Of a stretch of DNA of 64,000 bases, positions 1-8,129 are shown in pieces. The notes below the pieces were generated by a model, which was given only the letters and a program-made list of their open reading frames with translations, was not told the DNA's origin and ran no database searches. Numbering within the stretch: position 1 is the stretch's first letter; every line of letters starts with the position of its first letter. The translations under genes and the position numbers were made by a program. Source of the stretch: Alcanivorax sp. (GTDB lineage: Bacteria > Pseudomonadota > Gammaproteobacteria > Pseudomonadales > Alcanivoracaceae); assembly GCF_017794965.1 (NCBI RefSeq), contig NZ_CP051240.1, positions 62,001 through 126,000 on the forward strand. Direction: 5' to 3'.

Positions 1-416
1 TGCTGAAATATGTTCGCGATGCGCAGCGCGAGGGTGTGCCTTTCATCAGTGTGGCAGAAGGAGTGCAACAGGTTACCTCCGACCTGGCGGACTGGTTCGG
101 GCTGTCGGCAGGGCGCATCAGCCAGGGGGTGCGGGCCGATGTGGTGATCGTGAATCCACAGGGGCTGGGGGATGAACTGGATGAGGTGCAGTGGGCGCCC
201 ATGCCAATCGAAGATGTTGAAATCCAACGGATCGTGAAACGTAATGACGATGCTGTCAGCGCCACCATTATCAACGGACGGGTGGCCTGGGACAGGGAGG
301 GCGGCTTTGATCCGCAACTCGGTGAGACGCAGGTGTTTGGTCGCTACCTGAGCGGAACACATCTGCTGCCGCGGCTCTCCCCGGGCGTGGCCGCCGCCCA
401 GGGTGAACTGTCATAG
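1..416 (+). CDS. Amidohydrolase family protein, C-terminal part (partial)
   Basis: The reading frame is open to the left edge of the window, so the start and the metal-binding catalytic core lie outside. What remains is about 138 codons ending at a TAG. The segment AGRISQGVRADVVIVNPQGL is the typical C-terminal beta-sandwich signature of amidohydrolases (G-x-I-x-x-G-x-x-A-D-hydrophobic), where the chain returns to the small composite domain. It is followed by a V-x-x-T-I-I-N-G-R-V-A-W strand, also typical. D-aminoacylase/N-acyl-amino-acid deacylase-like enzymes are the closest guess. The substrate cannot be told from this fragment. The gene converges on the haloalkane dehalogenase gene on the other strand, 24 bp away. 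Confidence 0.7.
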   Translation, partial: LKYVRDAQREGVPFISVAEGVQQVTSDLADWFGLSAGRISQGVRADVVIVNPQGLGDELDEVQWAPMPIEDVEIQRIVKRNDDAVSATIINGRVAWDREGGFDPQLGETQVFGRYLSGTHLLPRLSPGVAAAQGELS

Positions 417-440
417 CCTGCTGGGCATCGGCGGAGCGGA

Positions 441-1331
441 CTACGCCAGAGCGGCCAGTAGATCATTGATGGCGCGGGCGAATGCCACCGGGGAATCTTC
501 CTGAAGGAAATGGCCACCCACCAGCGTCTGGTGGGGCTGTCCCTTGGCCCCGGGGATGCGTTCCTGCATGAATGTGTCTCCCCCGCGGGTGATAGGGTCG
601 CCGTTGCTGAAAGTGGTGAGAAAGGGCTTGTCCCATTGCTCAAGGACTTTCCAGGCGGCGCGGTTGGCGTCGCTGGCCGGGTCCTCCGGGGTCACCGGTA
701 CCAGCTTGGGGAACGCCCGTGCCCCGGCCTTGTACTTGCGGTTGGGAAAGGGTGCATCGTAAGCGCGCCGTTCATCCGGACCCAGCTTGCGAAAGGTGCC
801 ACTGTCGATGATCCGGGCAATGGGGAAGAGCGGGCTGTAGATGGCGAAATTCTTCCACAACTGAAAGGCCGCCGGCACTTTCTGGTCACCGGTGGGCAGC
901 ATGCCGTTGCCCACGACGATGGCGCGGAACCGTTCCGGGTTCTCGGCAGCCAGACGCAGTCCAAGCAGGGAACCCCAGTCCTGACACACCAGCGTGATGT
1001 TCTCCAGCTCAAGCTGGTCCAGCAGCGATAACAACCAGTCCATGTGGGTCTGGTAGCTGTAGGCTGCCATGTCGGTGGGTTTGTCGGATTTGCCGAAACC
1101 AATCAGGTCAGGGGCAATTACCCGGTGCCCGGCGGCTGCACAGATGGGAATCATGTGCCGGTACAGGTAAGACCAGGAGGGTTCGCCATGGAGCATGAGG
1201 ATGGGGTGGGCGTCGCGGGGGCCTTCGTCCACATAATGCATGCGCAGGCCGTCCACGTCGGCATAGTGGGGATCGAAGGGGTAATCCAGTAAACGCTCAA
1301 ACCGGGAATCCGGGGTACGCAAAAAATCCAT
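441..1331 (-). CDS. Haloalkane dehalogenase (alpha/beta hydrolase)
   Basis: Predicted to cleave carbon-halogen bonds hydrolytically, giving an alcohol and halide, in the cytoplasm. The 296-residue protein has the full order of the family: oxyanion HGEP at 48-51, nucleophile elbow CQDWGS with Asp118 followed by halide-binding Trp119, a likely acid Asp245 in SNGDP, and catalytic His274 in GGHFLQED. The HGEP and QDWG forms resemble subfamily I enzymes such as DhlA. I chose the ATG at 1331 because AGGAGG lies a few bases upstream and the sequence then starts MDFLRTPDSRF, the usual family N-terminus. An upstream in-frame start would add 21 unrelated residues. Epoxide hydrolase is the main alternative, but the Trp after the nucleophile favours dehalogenase. 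Confidence 0.85.
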   Translation of the reverse strand: MDFLRTPDSRFERLLDYPFDPHYADVDGLRMHYVDEGPRDAHPILMLHGEPSWSYLYRHMIPICAAAGHRVIAPDLIGFGKSDKPTDMAAYSYQTHMDWLLSLLDQLELENITLVCQDWGSLLGLRLAAENPERFRAIVVGNGMLPTGDQKVPAAFQLWKNFAIYSPLFPIARIIDSGTFRKLGPDERRAYDAPFPNRKYKAGARAFPKLVPVTPEDPASDANRAAWKVLEQWDKPFLTTFSNGDPITRGGDTFMQERIPGAKGQPHQTLVGGHFLQEDSPVAFARAINDLLAALA

Positions 1332-1521
1332 GGGGCCTCCTGATGCTGATGAGTGTCTATTGATGCCACAGATAGGGATGTCATGACAGGCCAAATGGGC
1401 GGCGATTTGCTGAGCAGTTGACGGCGTGGTGCTTGAGGCAGGCTGGGCATTTCGCTACTGTGGCCAGCCCTCCCGTTTTCCGGCAGCGCTGTTTTCCGCT
1501 CCGGCTTTTGGATACGAGACT

Positions 1522-2427
1522 ATGTGGATCAAGAACCTGATTGTGTATCTGGGCGATGAGCCCTTTTCCTTTTCCGTGGCCGAGCTGGATGAGATCCTGG
1601 CCAGCAATCGCTGTCAGCCCTGCGGCAGCCAGACCCTGCGCACCGAAGGGTTTGTGCCGCCCCTGAAGGGACAGGATCCCATGGCCTATGCAGTGGACGG
1701 TTTCATCTACTGTACCTATCAGGAAACCACTCGCCTGTTGCCGGGGCCGGTGATCAAGGAAATGCTCGACGAGAAGGTGGAAGCCATTCAGGACGAGGAA
1801 GGTCGCAAGGTGGGCCGCAAGGAAAAGGCCGAGTTGAAGGAGCAGATCACCTTCGAACTGATGCCCCGTGCTTTTACCCGTTCCCGCCGGACCAACCTGC
1901 TGATCGATATCGAGTGCAAGCGGGTGCTGGTGGATGCGTCTTCCGCTACCCGTGCTGAAGAAGTGGTGGCGTGCCTGCGCAAGGCCATCGGCACCCTGCC
2001 GGTGGCGTATCCGGCTCCCAACTCGGCCCCTTACACCAGCTTCAGTAACTGGCTGCGTGACACCAAGCTATTGCCGGAAGGCTTTACCCTGGGGGATCGC
2101 TGTGAGCTGAAAGGCACCAAGGACGAAGGCGCGGCAGTGAAATTCACCGCCGTGGATCTGGGCCAGGAAGAAATTCTCGCCCACCTGGAAACCGGCATGG
2201 TGGTGACCCGTATCAACCTGGCCTGGCAGGACAATCTGGAGCTGGATGTGAATGACAAGCTGGAGATCAAGCGCATCAAGGCGCTGGATCTGCTACAGGA
2301 AAATATCGACAGCCTGGATGCGGAGGACGCCGTGGCTGAACTGGAAGCACGCATCAGTCTGCAGGGTAATGTACTGCGTGAGGCGCTGGACGGGATGTTG
2401 GGGTACTTCGAGGTGAATCCGGCGTAA
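1522..2427 (+). CDS. rdgC: Recombination-associated protein RdgC
   Basis: RdgC is a ring-shaped, non-specific double-stranded DNA-binding protein that limits RecA activity and is nucleoid-associated. The 301-residue product starts MWIKNLIVYLGDEPFSF and is close to the E. coli length of about 303. The frame extends upstream to 1426, but the ATG at 1522 gives the conserved family N-terminus. Typical internal segments are CGSQTLRTEGFVPP and RTNLLIDIECKRVLVDASS. The gene stands alone between two minus-strand genes and ends before a heptad repeat and a strong hairpin shared with the convergent gene. Confidence 0.93.
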   Translation: MWIKNLIVYLGDEPFSFSVAELDEILASNRCQPCGSQTLRTEGFVPPLKGQDPMAYAVDGFIYCTYQETTRLLPGPVIKEMLDEKVEAIQDEEGRKVGRKEKAELKEQITFELMPRAFTRSRRTNLLIDIECKRVLVDASSATRAEEVVACLRKAIGTLPVAYPAPNSAPYTSFSNWLRDTKLLPEGFTLGDRCELKGTKDEGAAVKFTAVDLGQEEILAHLETGMVVTRINLAWQDNLELDVNDKLEIKRIKALDLLQENIDSLDAEDAVAELEARISLQGNVLREALDGMLGYFEVNPA

Positions 2428-2434
2428 CGGCAGG

Positions 2435-2459
2435 TACAAGCTTCAAGCTGCAACGCGGC
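2435..2459 (+). repeat. Heptad repeat, ACAAGCT family, after rdgC
   Basis: Begins 8 nt after the rdgC stop codon and reads as imperfect 7-nt units (acaagct, tcaagct, gcaacgc). Related arrays follow bioA at 26352 and occur at 36517, each starting with an ACAAGCT unit. Confidence 0.5.
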
Positions 2460-2486
2460 ATCGAGGTTTGATTGGGCTGCATTGAC

Positions 2487-2517
2487 GAGGCCGCGTCCGG
2501 AATCCGGGCGCGGCCTC
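2487..2517. terminator. Bidirectional terminator-like hairpin between convergent genes
   Basis: A GC-rich stem begins GAGGCCGCG and closes CGCGGCCTC with an inner CCGG/CCGG pair. It lies between the 3' ends of rdgC and the retropepsin-like gene. There is no long T tract, so it may act as a 3' end protector as much as a terminator. The same GAGGCCGCG stem core recurs at 8080-8124. Confidence 0.65.
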
Positions 2518-2537
2518 GGTCGTTATTCAGAGGCTTC

Positions 2538-3107
2538 CTAGTCGTGGATGTCCTCGTCGTCGTCCTCTTCCTTGTGCTGCTTCACCGTTGATTCTTCGGT
2601 GCACGTGGGGTTGTGGAGGAAGGTTTCGGTCACATCCAGATACCCCAGATGAGACAGGGTGCGGCGGCCCAGCAATACCGGATAGTTCATGTCGGAGCGG
2701 TCGTTGAGGGTGAACTGCTCTTCATAGAGGGTGTCGCCCATGCATAGCTGCATCAGCACCACCGGGCGTCGCTCCTCGCCACCGGCACCACGAATCAGTA
2801 CCCGACGGAAGCGGGGTTTTTCGAAGGTCTTCGCGACCATTTTACCGCTGTCCAGGTCTTTCACGTTCACGGTGAAGCGCACCCACTTCTCACCGTCGCG
2901 CTCAAAGGTTTGCACATCGATGGCGTGTAGTGAGGAGGTCAGGGCCCCGCTATCCAGCTTGGCTTTGAGCTTTACGCCCCAGGGCAGCAGTGTGGTGTGT
3001 TCCACCCAGCCGTAAACATTCTTGGGCTCCACGGCCTTGCGCGCCATGGCCTGGCTGGTGCCGCACAGCAGGAGCAGGGAAGTCAGGGCAATCAGGGTTT
3101 TCTGCAT
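2538..3107 (-). CDS. Secreted retropepsin-like (RimK/ATP-dependent zinc protease family) protein
   Basis: The 189-residue product has a clear signal peptide (MQKTLIALTSLLLLCGTSQAMA) and then a single domain of the family long labelled ATP-dependent zinc protease, which has a retropepsin-like fold. The signature is YGWVEHTTLLPWGVKLKAKLDSGALTSSL, where the D-S-G-A-x-T-S motif matches an aspartic protease active site. A later segment FTLNDRSDMNYPVLLGRRTL is also typical. The C terminus is strongly acidic. Start at 3107 is supported by AGAGGA upstream; the longer frame has no such support. The signal peptide suggests a periplasmic role, and the target is unknown. It is divergent from the alpha/beta hydrolase gene at 3254. 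Confidence 0.8.
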   Translation of the reverse strand: MQKTLIALTSLLLLCGTSQAMARKAVEPKNVYGWVEHTTLLPWGVKLKAKLDSGALTSSLHAIDVQTFERDGEKWVRFTVNVKDLDSGKMVAKTFEKPRFRRVLIRGAGGEERRPVVLMQLCMGDTLYEEQFTLNDRSDMNYPVLLGRRTLSHLGYLDVTETFLHNPTCTEESTVKQHKEEDDDEDIHD

Positions 3108-3253
3108 GAGGTCCTCTTTACTGGCTTGTTGCTGGTGTCTGTGACCGCGCTCAGGCCGGTGTGTTCGGTTGGGCCAATCGTCAATCGTGGTATTTAACGG
3201 TTTTTTGCACAGGGTACCATTCCTGCTGATCTGGACGAACGTGGAGCAGCACC

Positions 3254-3946
3254 ATGACCGAAAAACTGTCGCCACCGGCCTTGCGCCTGTTGCTGGGCGA
3301 AAGCCGCGCCCTGCTGGCCTATGGCCGTTATCTGGTGAAGGGGCTGGAGCACCGCCAGCTGCCTGCCGGTAATGGCGAGCCCGTGCTGGTGCTGCCTGGC
3401 TTTGGCGCCAGTGATGTGAGTACCCGCCCCCTGCGTCGTAGCCTTAGCCGCCTGGGTTACAGCAGTTATGGCTGGGCCCAGGGCACCAATACCGGCATGA
3501 ATAACAAGCGACGCGGGTTGCTGGCGTCTCAGCTGCAGGCGATTCAGGCCCGCCATGGCCAGCCGGTGGCGTTGGTGGGGTGGAGTCTGGGTGGGGTGTT
3601 TGCCCGGGAGTTGGCGCGGGCCTTTCCCGAACATGTGAGCCGGGTGTTTACCCTGGGCAGCCCGATCAATCATGATCCGGATGCCAACAATGTGAGTGCC
3701 CTGTTCCGGTGGCTCAATCCGCAGCACAACCCGGACCTGGATGCTTTCCGTGAGCGCATCGCGGCGCCCCCGGTGCCCTGTACCGCCATTTATACCCGTG
3801 ACGATGGCATTGTGAGTTGGCAGTGCTGTCTGGAAAATGAAGGGCCGCTAACCGATAACGTGGAAGTGGCGGGCACCCATGTGGGGCTGCCCTGGAACCC
3901 CCAGGTGCTGGCGGCCATCGCCGAGCGTCTGGCAAGAGGAGCATGA
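3254..3946 (+). CDS. Alpha/beta hydrolase, lipase-like
   Basis: A 230-residue alpha/beta hydrolase without a signal peptide. The strand-turn-helix VLVLPGFGASD supplies the oxyanion region, GWSLGG (Ser111) is the nucleophile elbow, Asp183/Asp184 in TRDDGIVSW is the likely acid and His209 in AGTHVGL the base. The layout resembles small PGAP1/triacylglycerol-lipase-like hydrolases of Pseudomonas and Alcanivorax. Its stop is followed one base later by the GTG start of the DUF1653 gene, so the two are almost certainly co-transcribed. The physiological ester is unknown. Confidence 0.8.
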   Translation: MTEKLSPPALRLLLGESRALLAYGRYLVKGLEHRQLPAGNGEPVLVLPGFGASDVSTRPLRRSLSRLGYSSYGWAQGTNTGMNNKRRGLLASQLQAIQARHGQPVALVGWSLGGVFARELARAFPEHVSRVFTLGSPINHDPDANNVSALFRWLNPQHNPDLDAFRERIAAPPVPCTAIYTRDDGIVSWQCCLENEGPLTDNVEVAGTHVGLPWNPQVLAAIAERLARGA

Positions 3947-3947
3947 A

Positions 3948-4163
3948 GTGAGCGAGATCAAACCCGGCCGTTACCGTCATTACAAGGGGAACGATTATCA
4001 GGTGATTGGCACTGCCACTCATTCGGAAACCGAAGAAACCCTGGTGGTCTATTTCCCGCTCTACGGCGATCGGGCGCTGTGGGTCAGGCCGCTGAGCATG
4101 TTCATCGAGACGGTGGAGAAGGAGGGGGAAGTCATTCCGCGGTTTGCGTGGGTGGGGGAGTGA
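3948..4163 (+). CDS. DUF1653 domain protein
   Basis: A 71-residue protein with the DUF1653 pattern: KPGRYRHYKGNDYQVIGTATHSETEE, then a LVVYFPLYGDRALWVRPLSMF block and a final PRF. I chose GTG at 3948 because AAGAGGA sits about 8 nt upstream. An upstream in-frame ATG would lie deep in the preceding gene. The function of this family is unknown; its small all-beta fold suggests a binding role. It is coupled to the hydrolase gene in front, and its stop overlaps the start of a heptad array. Confidence 0.8.
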   Translation: MSEIKPGRYRHYKGNDYQVIGTATHSETEETLVVYFPLYGDRALWVRPLSMFIETVEKEGEVIPRFAWVGE

Positions 4164-4318
4164 GTTCAAAGTTGAAAGTTCAAAGTTAAAAAGGCGCGAG
4201 ACGGGTTTTGCCGTTCTGGACCTCTGTGCCCGCGCCATTACCGGAGATCGCGGGCACGGTATGGCAAAACCTGCTGCCCCGAACCGCGTTTCAACTTTAA
4301 ACTTTGAACTTTCAACTC
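4163..4318. repeat. 155-bp inverted element A with AGTTGAA-family heptad ends
   Basis: The left end (4163-4192) is four 7-nt units: agttcaa, agttgaa, agttcaa, agttaaa. The right end (4289-4318) is the inverted counterpart. Inside are two further nested inverted pairs: ggttttgcc at 4204 with ggcaaaacc at 4263, and gtgcccgcg (4226-4234) with cgcgggcac (4249-4257). The whole unit can fold into one long hairpin. A diverged copy in opposite orientation lies at 8991-9141. It fills the gap between the DUF1653 gene and the helicase. Confidence 0.8.
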
Positions 4319-4360
4319 CGGCAGCTGCTACAATGCCCCCTCAACACCGGAGCCGAACCC

Positions 4361-5722
4361 ATGTCCACCTTTGCCGAACTCAATCTCCACGAGCGCCTGG
4401 TGCGCGCCCTGTCCGAAATGGACATCACCGAGCCCACACCGGTGCAGGCGTCGGCCATTCCCGAGGCACTGGCGGGGCATGACCTGCGGGTAATTGCCCG
4501 CACCGGTAGCGGCAAGACAGCGGCCTTCCTGCTGCCCTTGCTGAATGGCCTGTTGCAGCACTCGCGCCCTCGCACCGACACCCGTGCCCTGATATTGCTG
4601 CCCACCCGCGAGCTGGCCCAGCAGACACTCAAGCAGGTTGAGGCCCTGGCCCGCTATACGTTCGTGAAAGCGGAGCTGGTCACCGGCGGTGAGGACTTCA
4701 AGGTGCAGGCGGCGAAGATGCGTAAGAATCCGGAGATCCTGATTGGCACGCCGGGGCGGCTTATCGAGCACCTGGAAGCGGGCAACCTGCTGCTGGGCGA
4801 TCTGGAAGTGCTGGTGCTGGATGAATCCGACCGCATGCTGGATATGGGTTTCAGTGATGATGTGTTGCGGCTGGCGGCAGAGTGCCGCACCGAACGACAG
4901 ACCCTGCTGTTCTCTGCCACCCGCGGCGGCAACGCCATGGATCGCGTGGTCGAAAATGTATTGCGTGAACCGAAGTTCCTGTTGCTGGACACGGTGCGCG
5001 ATCTGAATGAATCGATCCTGCAACAGGTGATCACCGCCGACGATGTGGCCCACAAGGAACGTCTGGTGCAGTGGCTGCTGGCCCACGAAACTTATGACAA
5101 GGCGGTGATCTTTACCAATACCCGGGAACAGGCGGATCGCCTGGGCGGCGTACTGCGAGCCACCAGCCACAAGGTCTTTGTGCTGCACGGGGAGAAAGAC
5201 CAGAAAGACCGCAAGCTGGCCATGGACCGGCTCAAGGATGGCGGTGTGCGGGTGCTGGTGGCCACCGATGTGGCGGCCCGTGGCATTCATGTGGAAGGGC
5301 TGGACCTGGTGATCAACTTCGACATGCCTCGCAGCGGTGATGAATATGTGCATCGTATTGGCCGCACCGGCCGGGTGGGCGGTGAAGGCACTGCGATCTC
5401 CCTGATTGCGGCCCACGAATGGAACCTGATGGCGAGCATTCAGCGCTACCTGCGTCAGCAATTCGATTTCCGCGTCATCGAGCCCTTGAAAGGCAAGTTT
5501 CTGGGGCCAAAGAAGCTCAAGTCCAATGGCAAGGCTGCGGGCAGCAAGAAGAAAAAGCTGAAGAAAAAGACGGATGCCAAGAAAGGTGGCAAGAAGCCGT
5601 TGAAGAAAAAGGCCCCCGCCAAAAAGCCCGCTGCTCGACGTAGTCAAAAGCCTGCGGCTCCGGATACCCAGGGCGGTTTCGCCACCGTAAAAAAACGCAA
5701 GAACCCTGGTCCGATTGATTAA
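4361..5722 (+). CDS. DEAD-box ATP-dependent RNA helicase
   Basis: An RNA helicase that remodels RNA or ribosomal precursors using ATP. The 453-residue protein has the Q motif (FAEL..LHERLVRAL..MDITEPTPVQ), Walker A ARTGSGKT, PTRELAQQ, TPGRL, motif II, SAT, and in the second RecA-like domain VATDVAARGIHVEGLDLVINFD and HRIGRTGR. Motif II reads DESD rather than DEAD. A lysine-rich tail from about residue 385 probably adds RNA affinity. Start at 4361 gives the family N-terminus MSTFAEL; an upstream ATG lies inside the repeat element. Length and tail resemble SrmB/RhlE-type proteins, but I cannot assign the orthologue. Confidence 0.9.
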   Translation: MSTFAELNLHERLVRALSEMDITEPTPVQASAIPEALAGHDLRVIARTGSGKTAAFLLPLLNGLLQHSRPRTDTRALILLPTRELAQQTLKQVEALARYTFVKAELVTGGEDFKVQAAKMRKNPEILIGTPGRLIEHLEAGNLLLGDLEVLVLDESDRMLDMGFSDDVLRLAAECRTERQTLLFSATRGGNAMDRVVENVLREPKFLLLDTVRDLNESILQQVITADDVAHKERLVQWLLAHETYDKAVIFTNTREQADRLGGVLRATSHKVFVLHGEKDQKDRKLAMDRLKDGGVRVLVATDVAARGIHVEGLDLVINFDMPRSGDEYVHRIGRTGRVGGEGTAISLIAAHEWNLMASIQRYLRQQFDFRVIEPLKGKFLGPKKLKSNGKAAGSKKKKLKKKTDAKKGGKKPLKKKAPAKKPAARRSQKPAAPDTQGGFATVKKRKNPGPID

Positions 5723-5726
5723 AGCT

Positions 5727-5769
5727 GTTAACAGTGAATAGTGAACAGCGGCACGACAGGGCGCTGTTG
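5727..5769 (+). repeat. CAGTGAA-family heptad array with GC-rich tail
   Basis: Starts 4 nt after the helicase stop. It reads gttaa, cagtgaa, tagtgaa, cag and then a tail gcggcacgacagggcgctgttg. The same array plus tail occurs inverted at 8130-8184 with one more heptamer. The 240 bp that follow, up to the pqiA start, show no convincing gene. Confidence 0.75.
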
Positions 5770-6011
5770 TTTAAAGGCATCAGGCCACGTCCAGAATTGA
5801 GTCGAAGCCTGATGTGTTTACGGCTGCAGAACAGGGGGCGTGTTTCATCCAGTGCCATCGCTGATTCCGGCCTCCTTCAGCCAACATGTTGGCGCTCCTG
5901 CAAAGTCATCCTTTCCCCATTTATAAAACTCCGTAAAACCCCTGCTGGTTTTCACAGACGTGCAAATCAGGCAATGTCATCCTTGATATCTGTTCAATAC
6001 AGGAGCTGCCT

Positions 6012-6677
6012 TTGCCATCGGACAGGGAGGTTTCCCTCAGCCGGCGCCCCTTGCGCCAGCCGGACGTGCTGCACTGTCCGGATTGCCATACCCGTCTGGC
6101 CCTGCCTTCAGGCAAGGGGCGAGGCAGCTGGCGTTGTCCCCGCTGTGATTGTCAGCTCAGTGGCGCCTGGCGTCTGAAACCGGATTCCCTGCTGGCCCTG
6201 TCGTTGGCAACCGCCTTTCTGTGGGTGCCCGCCCTTACCCTGCCGTTGTTACGCCTGGAGAACCTGGGGCTGGATAACAGCGCCAGCCTGCTGGACTGTA
6301 TTGTGGCCCTCATGCATGGCGTCTATCTGCCCGCAGGCTTGCTGCTGTTGTTTACCCTGTTGATCATGCCGCTGGCGAATCTGGTAGCAGTGACCCGCCT
6401 GTTATGGGCGGCTCGACAACAACAGCCAGTGGCATCGCCACGCTGGATGCAGATCTACCGGCAGAGCCGGGAATGGGCCATGACCGATATTTTTCTGCTT
6501 GGCATCCTGATTTCCATGACCAAGCTTGGCGATCTGGCCTCGATCACGCCGGGTGCCGGTATCGTTTGTCTGGGCATGGCGGTGGTGTTGCGCCTGATTG
6601 TGGAAACCCTGGCCCAGCCGGATCAGCTACAACGGCAGATAGCCCTGCACAATGACGAGGGTGCCCATGGTGAATGA
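6012..6677 (+). CDS. pqiA: Paraquat-inducible protein A-like, first half (zinc-ribbon plus membrane domain)
   Basis: PqiA proteins are inner-membrane partners of MCE-type PqiB proteins that shuttle lipids across the envelope. This 221-residue protein begins with a zinc ribbon (CPDCH near residue 22, CPRCDC near 42) followed by four hydrophobic segments. It matches only one of the two PqiA modules of the E. coli protein (about 417 residues). The start is TTG at 6012: AGGAG lies 6 nt upstream and no in-frame ATG or GTG is better placed. The next gene overlaps its end, giving a three-gene pqiA-pqiA-pqiB operon. Confidence 0.85.
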   Translation: MPSDREVSLSRRPLRQPDVLHCPDCHTRLALPSGKGRGSWRCPRCDCQLSGAWRLKPDSLLALSLATAFLWVPALTLPLLRLENLGLDNSASLLDCIVALMHGVYLPAGLLLLFTLLIMPLANLVAVTRLLWAARQQQPVASPRWMQIYRQSREWAMTDIFLLGILISMTKLGDLASITPGAGIVCLGMAVVLRLIVETLAQPDQLQRQIALHNDEGAHGE

Positions 6678-7170
6678 ATCCCGCACTCTCTGCTGGGCGC
6701 TGCTGATCGCCGCGCTGGTCTGGCTGGTACCTGCCAACCTGTTGCCGATCATGACGGTGACCCAGGGCGGGCGCAGCAAGACCAGCACCATTGCCGATGG
6801 CATCTGGCAGTTGTTCGAAGCAGGGATGCCCGGCATCGCCATCATTGTCATGGTGGCCAGTTTGCTGGTGCCCTTGTTCAAGGTGTTGGTGCTGGCGGTT
6901 GTCTACTGGCGGGCACCGCATGAAACCGACCCGTTGCTGAGCACGCGGGCCTACCGGCTGGTGTACTGGATTGGTCGCTGGTCCATGCTCGATGTGTTTG
7001 TTGTGGCGCTGCTGGCAGCGCTGGTGGAATTTGGCAATCTGGCCAGTGTGAAGCCTGAGCCCGGTATTCTGGCGTTTGCTCTGGCGGTGGTGTTGACCAT
7101 GTTGTCTGCCCACGCGTTCTCGCCTGGGCAGCTCTGGATGAAGACCATCCCCGATCAACGTGGAGTCTGA
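6667..7170 (+). CDS. pqiA: Paraquat-inducible protein A-like, second half
   Basis: A 167-residue membrane protein matching the second PqiA module: WALLIAALVWLVPANLLPIMTV, a cytosolic loop, then YRLVYWIGRWSMLDVFVVALLAALVEFGNLASVKPEPG, a family hallmark. It lacks a zinc ribbon. I chose ATG at 6667, preceded by GAGGG; an ATG at 6652 has no ribosome-binding site. Its start overlaps the stop of the first half by 11 nt, so the split of the ancestral double module is at a coupled gene border. It ends 2 nt before the PqiB-like gene. Confidence 0.85.
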   Translation: MVNESRTLCWALLIAALVWLVPANLLPIMTVTQGGRSKTSTIADGIWQLFEAGMPGIAIIVMVASLLVPLFKVLVLAVVYWRAPHETDPLLSTRAYRLVYWIGRWSMLDVFVVALLAALVEFGNLASVKPEPGILAFALAVVLTMLSAHAFSPGQLWMKTIPDQRGV

Positions 7171-7172
7171 GA

Positions 7173-8018
7173 ATGGAAACACCTGAAGTGAAAAAATCAC
7201 ACTGGCCCTCGCCGATCTGGCTGGTGCCGCTACTCAGTCTGATCGTGGCGAGCTGGTTGCTCTACGATCAGTTGCTGCAACGGGATGTGCAGATCGAGAT
7301 CAGCTTTCAGAGCGGGGCAGGCATCAAGCCAGGTGTGGAGCTGCGTTACCGTGGTGTCCCGGTGGGCAGTGTTGACGATATTGTGCTCAGCGAAGATCTG
7401 AAGACCGTGAATGTGCATGCCAGCCTGAATCGGGATGCTGAAAAGCTGGCCAGTGAAAACAGCAAATTCTGGATTGTGGAGCCGGAGCTTGGCATTGCCG
7501 GTGCCCGCAATCTGGATACCCTGGTGTCGGGAAAATATATTGCCGTGGAACCCGGTGACGGTGAACAGAAAAAGGAATTTGTCGGTCTGGAAACGCCGCC
7601 GGATCAACAACCGGATCTGGGGTTGAAGATCACCCTGGTGGCGAACCAATTGGGCTCCCTGAAAAAAGGCCGGCATATTTATTATCGGGATATGGAAGTG
7701 GGCACCATTGGTGACAGCAGGCTCAGTGAGGGCAGTCGCTATGTGGAGATTCAGGCCATTATCAAACCCGAGTACAGCAAGCTGGTACGTACCAATAGCG
7801 TGTTCTGGAACAGTTCCGGTTTGACTGTGGATGTGGGGCTGTTCAAGGGGGCAGAGGTTCAGTCCAGTTCCCTGGAGAATCTCCTGCGCGGCGGTATCAG
7901 CTTCGCTACCCCACCCGAACCCGGCCCGCTGGCAGAAGAAGGGCGTCGCTTCCCGCTGAACCGTCAGGCGGAAGATGAATGGCGAGAGTGGTCGCCGATC
8001 ATGAAATGGAAAGATTGA
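7173..8018 (+). CDS. pqiB: MlaD/MCE-domain protein, short PqiB-like
   Basis: The 281-residue protein has one N-terminal transmembrane helix (PIWLVPLLSLIVASWLLY) that anchors periplasmic MCE domains. Two MCE repeats are visible: ISFQSGAGIKPGVELRYRGVPVGSVDDI near residue 45 and ITLVANQLGSLKKGRHIYYRDMEVGTI near residue 150. E. coli PqiB has three MCE domains and about 546 residues, so this is a shorter form. It presumably works with the two PqiA halves in inter-membrane lipid transport. No PqiC-type lipoprotein gene follows; the operon ends here at a CAGTGAA array. Confidence 0.85.
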   Translation: METPEVKKSHWPSPIWLVPLLSLIVASWLLYDQLLQRDVQIEISFQSGAGIKPGVELRYRGVPVGSVDDIVLSEDLKTVNVHASLNRDAEKLASENSKFWIVEPELGIAGARNLDTLVSGKYIAVEPGDGEQKKEFVGLETPPDQQPDLGLKITLVANQLGSLKKGRHIYYRDMEVGTIGDSRLSEGSRYVEIQAIIKPEYSKLVRTNSVFWNSSGLTVDVGLFKGAEVQSSSLENLLRGGISFATPPEPGPLAEEGRRFPLNRQAEDEWREWSPIMKWKD

Positions 8019-8022
8019 AAGG

Positions 8023-8052
8023 CAGTTAACAGTGAACAGTGAATAGTGAACA
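8023..8052 (+). repeat. CAGTGAA-family heptad array after pqiB
   Basis: Begins 4 nt after the PqiB stop and reads cagttaa, cagtgaa, cagtgaa, tagtgaa, ca. It forms an inverted pair with the array at 8130-8184 around the hairpin at 8080-8124. Confidence 0.75.
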
Positions 8053-8079
8053 TTTCGCGAGCAATGCCCTTCTGTGTTT

Positions 8080-8124
8080 AATGCAAGAGGCCGCGCCCAA
8101 AGCTTGGGCGCGGCCTCTTGCATT
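8080..8124. terminator. Perfect 21-bp stem, 3-nt loop, between convergent genes
   Basis: Arms 8080-8100 and 8104-8124 are exact inverted repeats with core GAGGCCGCGCCCAA, loop agc. No T tract follows on either strand. It sits midway between two inverted CAGTGAA arrays and between the convergent pqiB and SDR genes, so it probably ends or protects both transcripts. Confidence 0.7.
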
Positions 8125-8129
8125 GAAAT

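Noticed and set aside
4328..5647. Antisense 439-codon frame opposite the helicase
   Set aside because: No family signal; the helicase on the other strand has every expected motif.
5734..6177. Possible gene between the helicase and pqiA
   Set aside because: The frame starts in a heptad repeat, overlaps pqiA, and shows no domain or ribosome-binding site.
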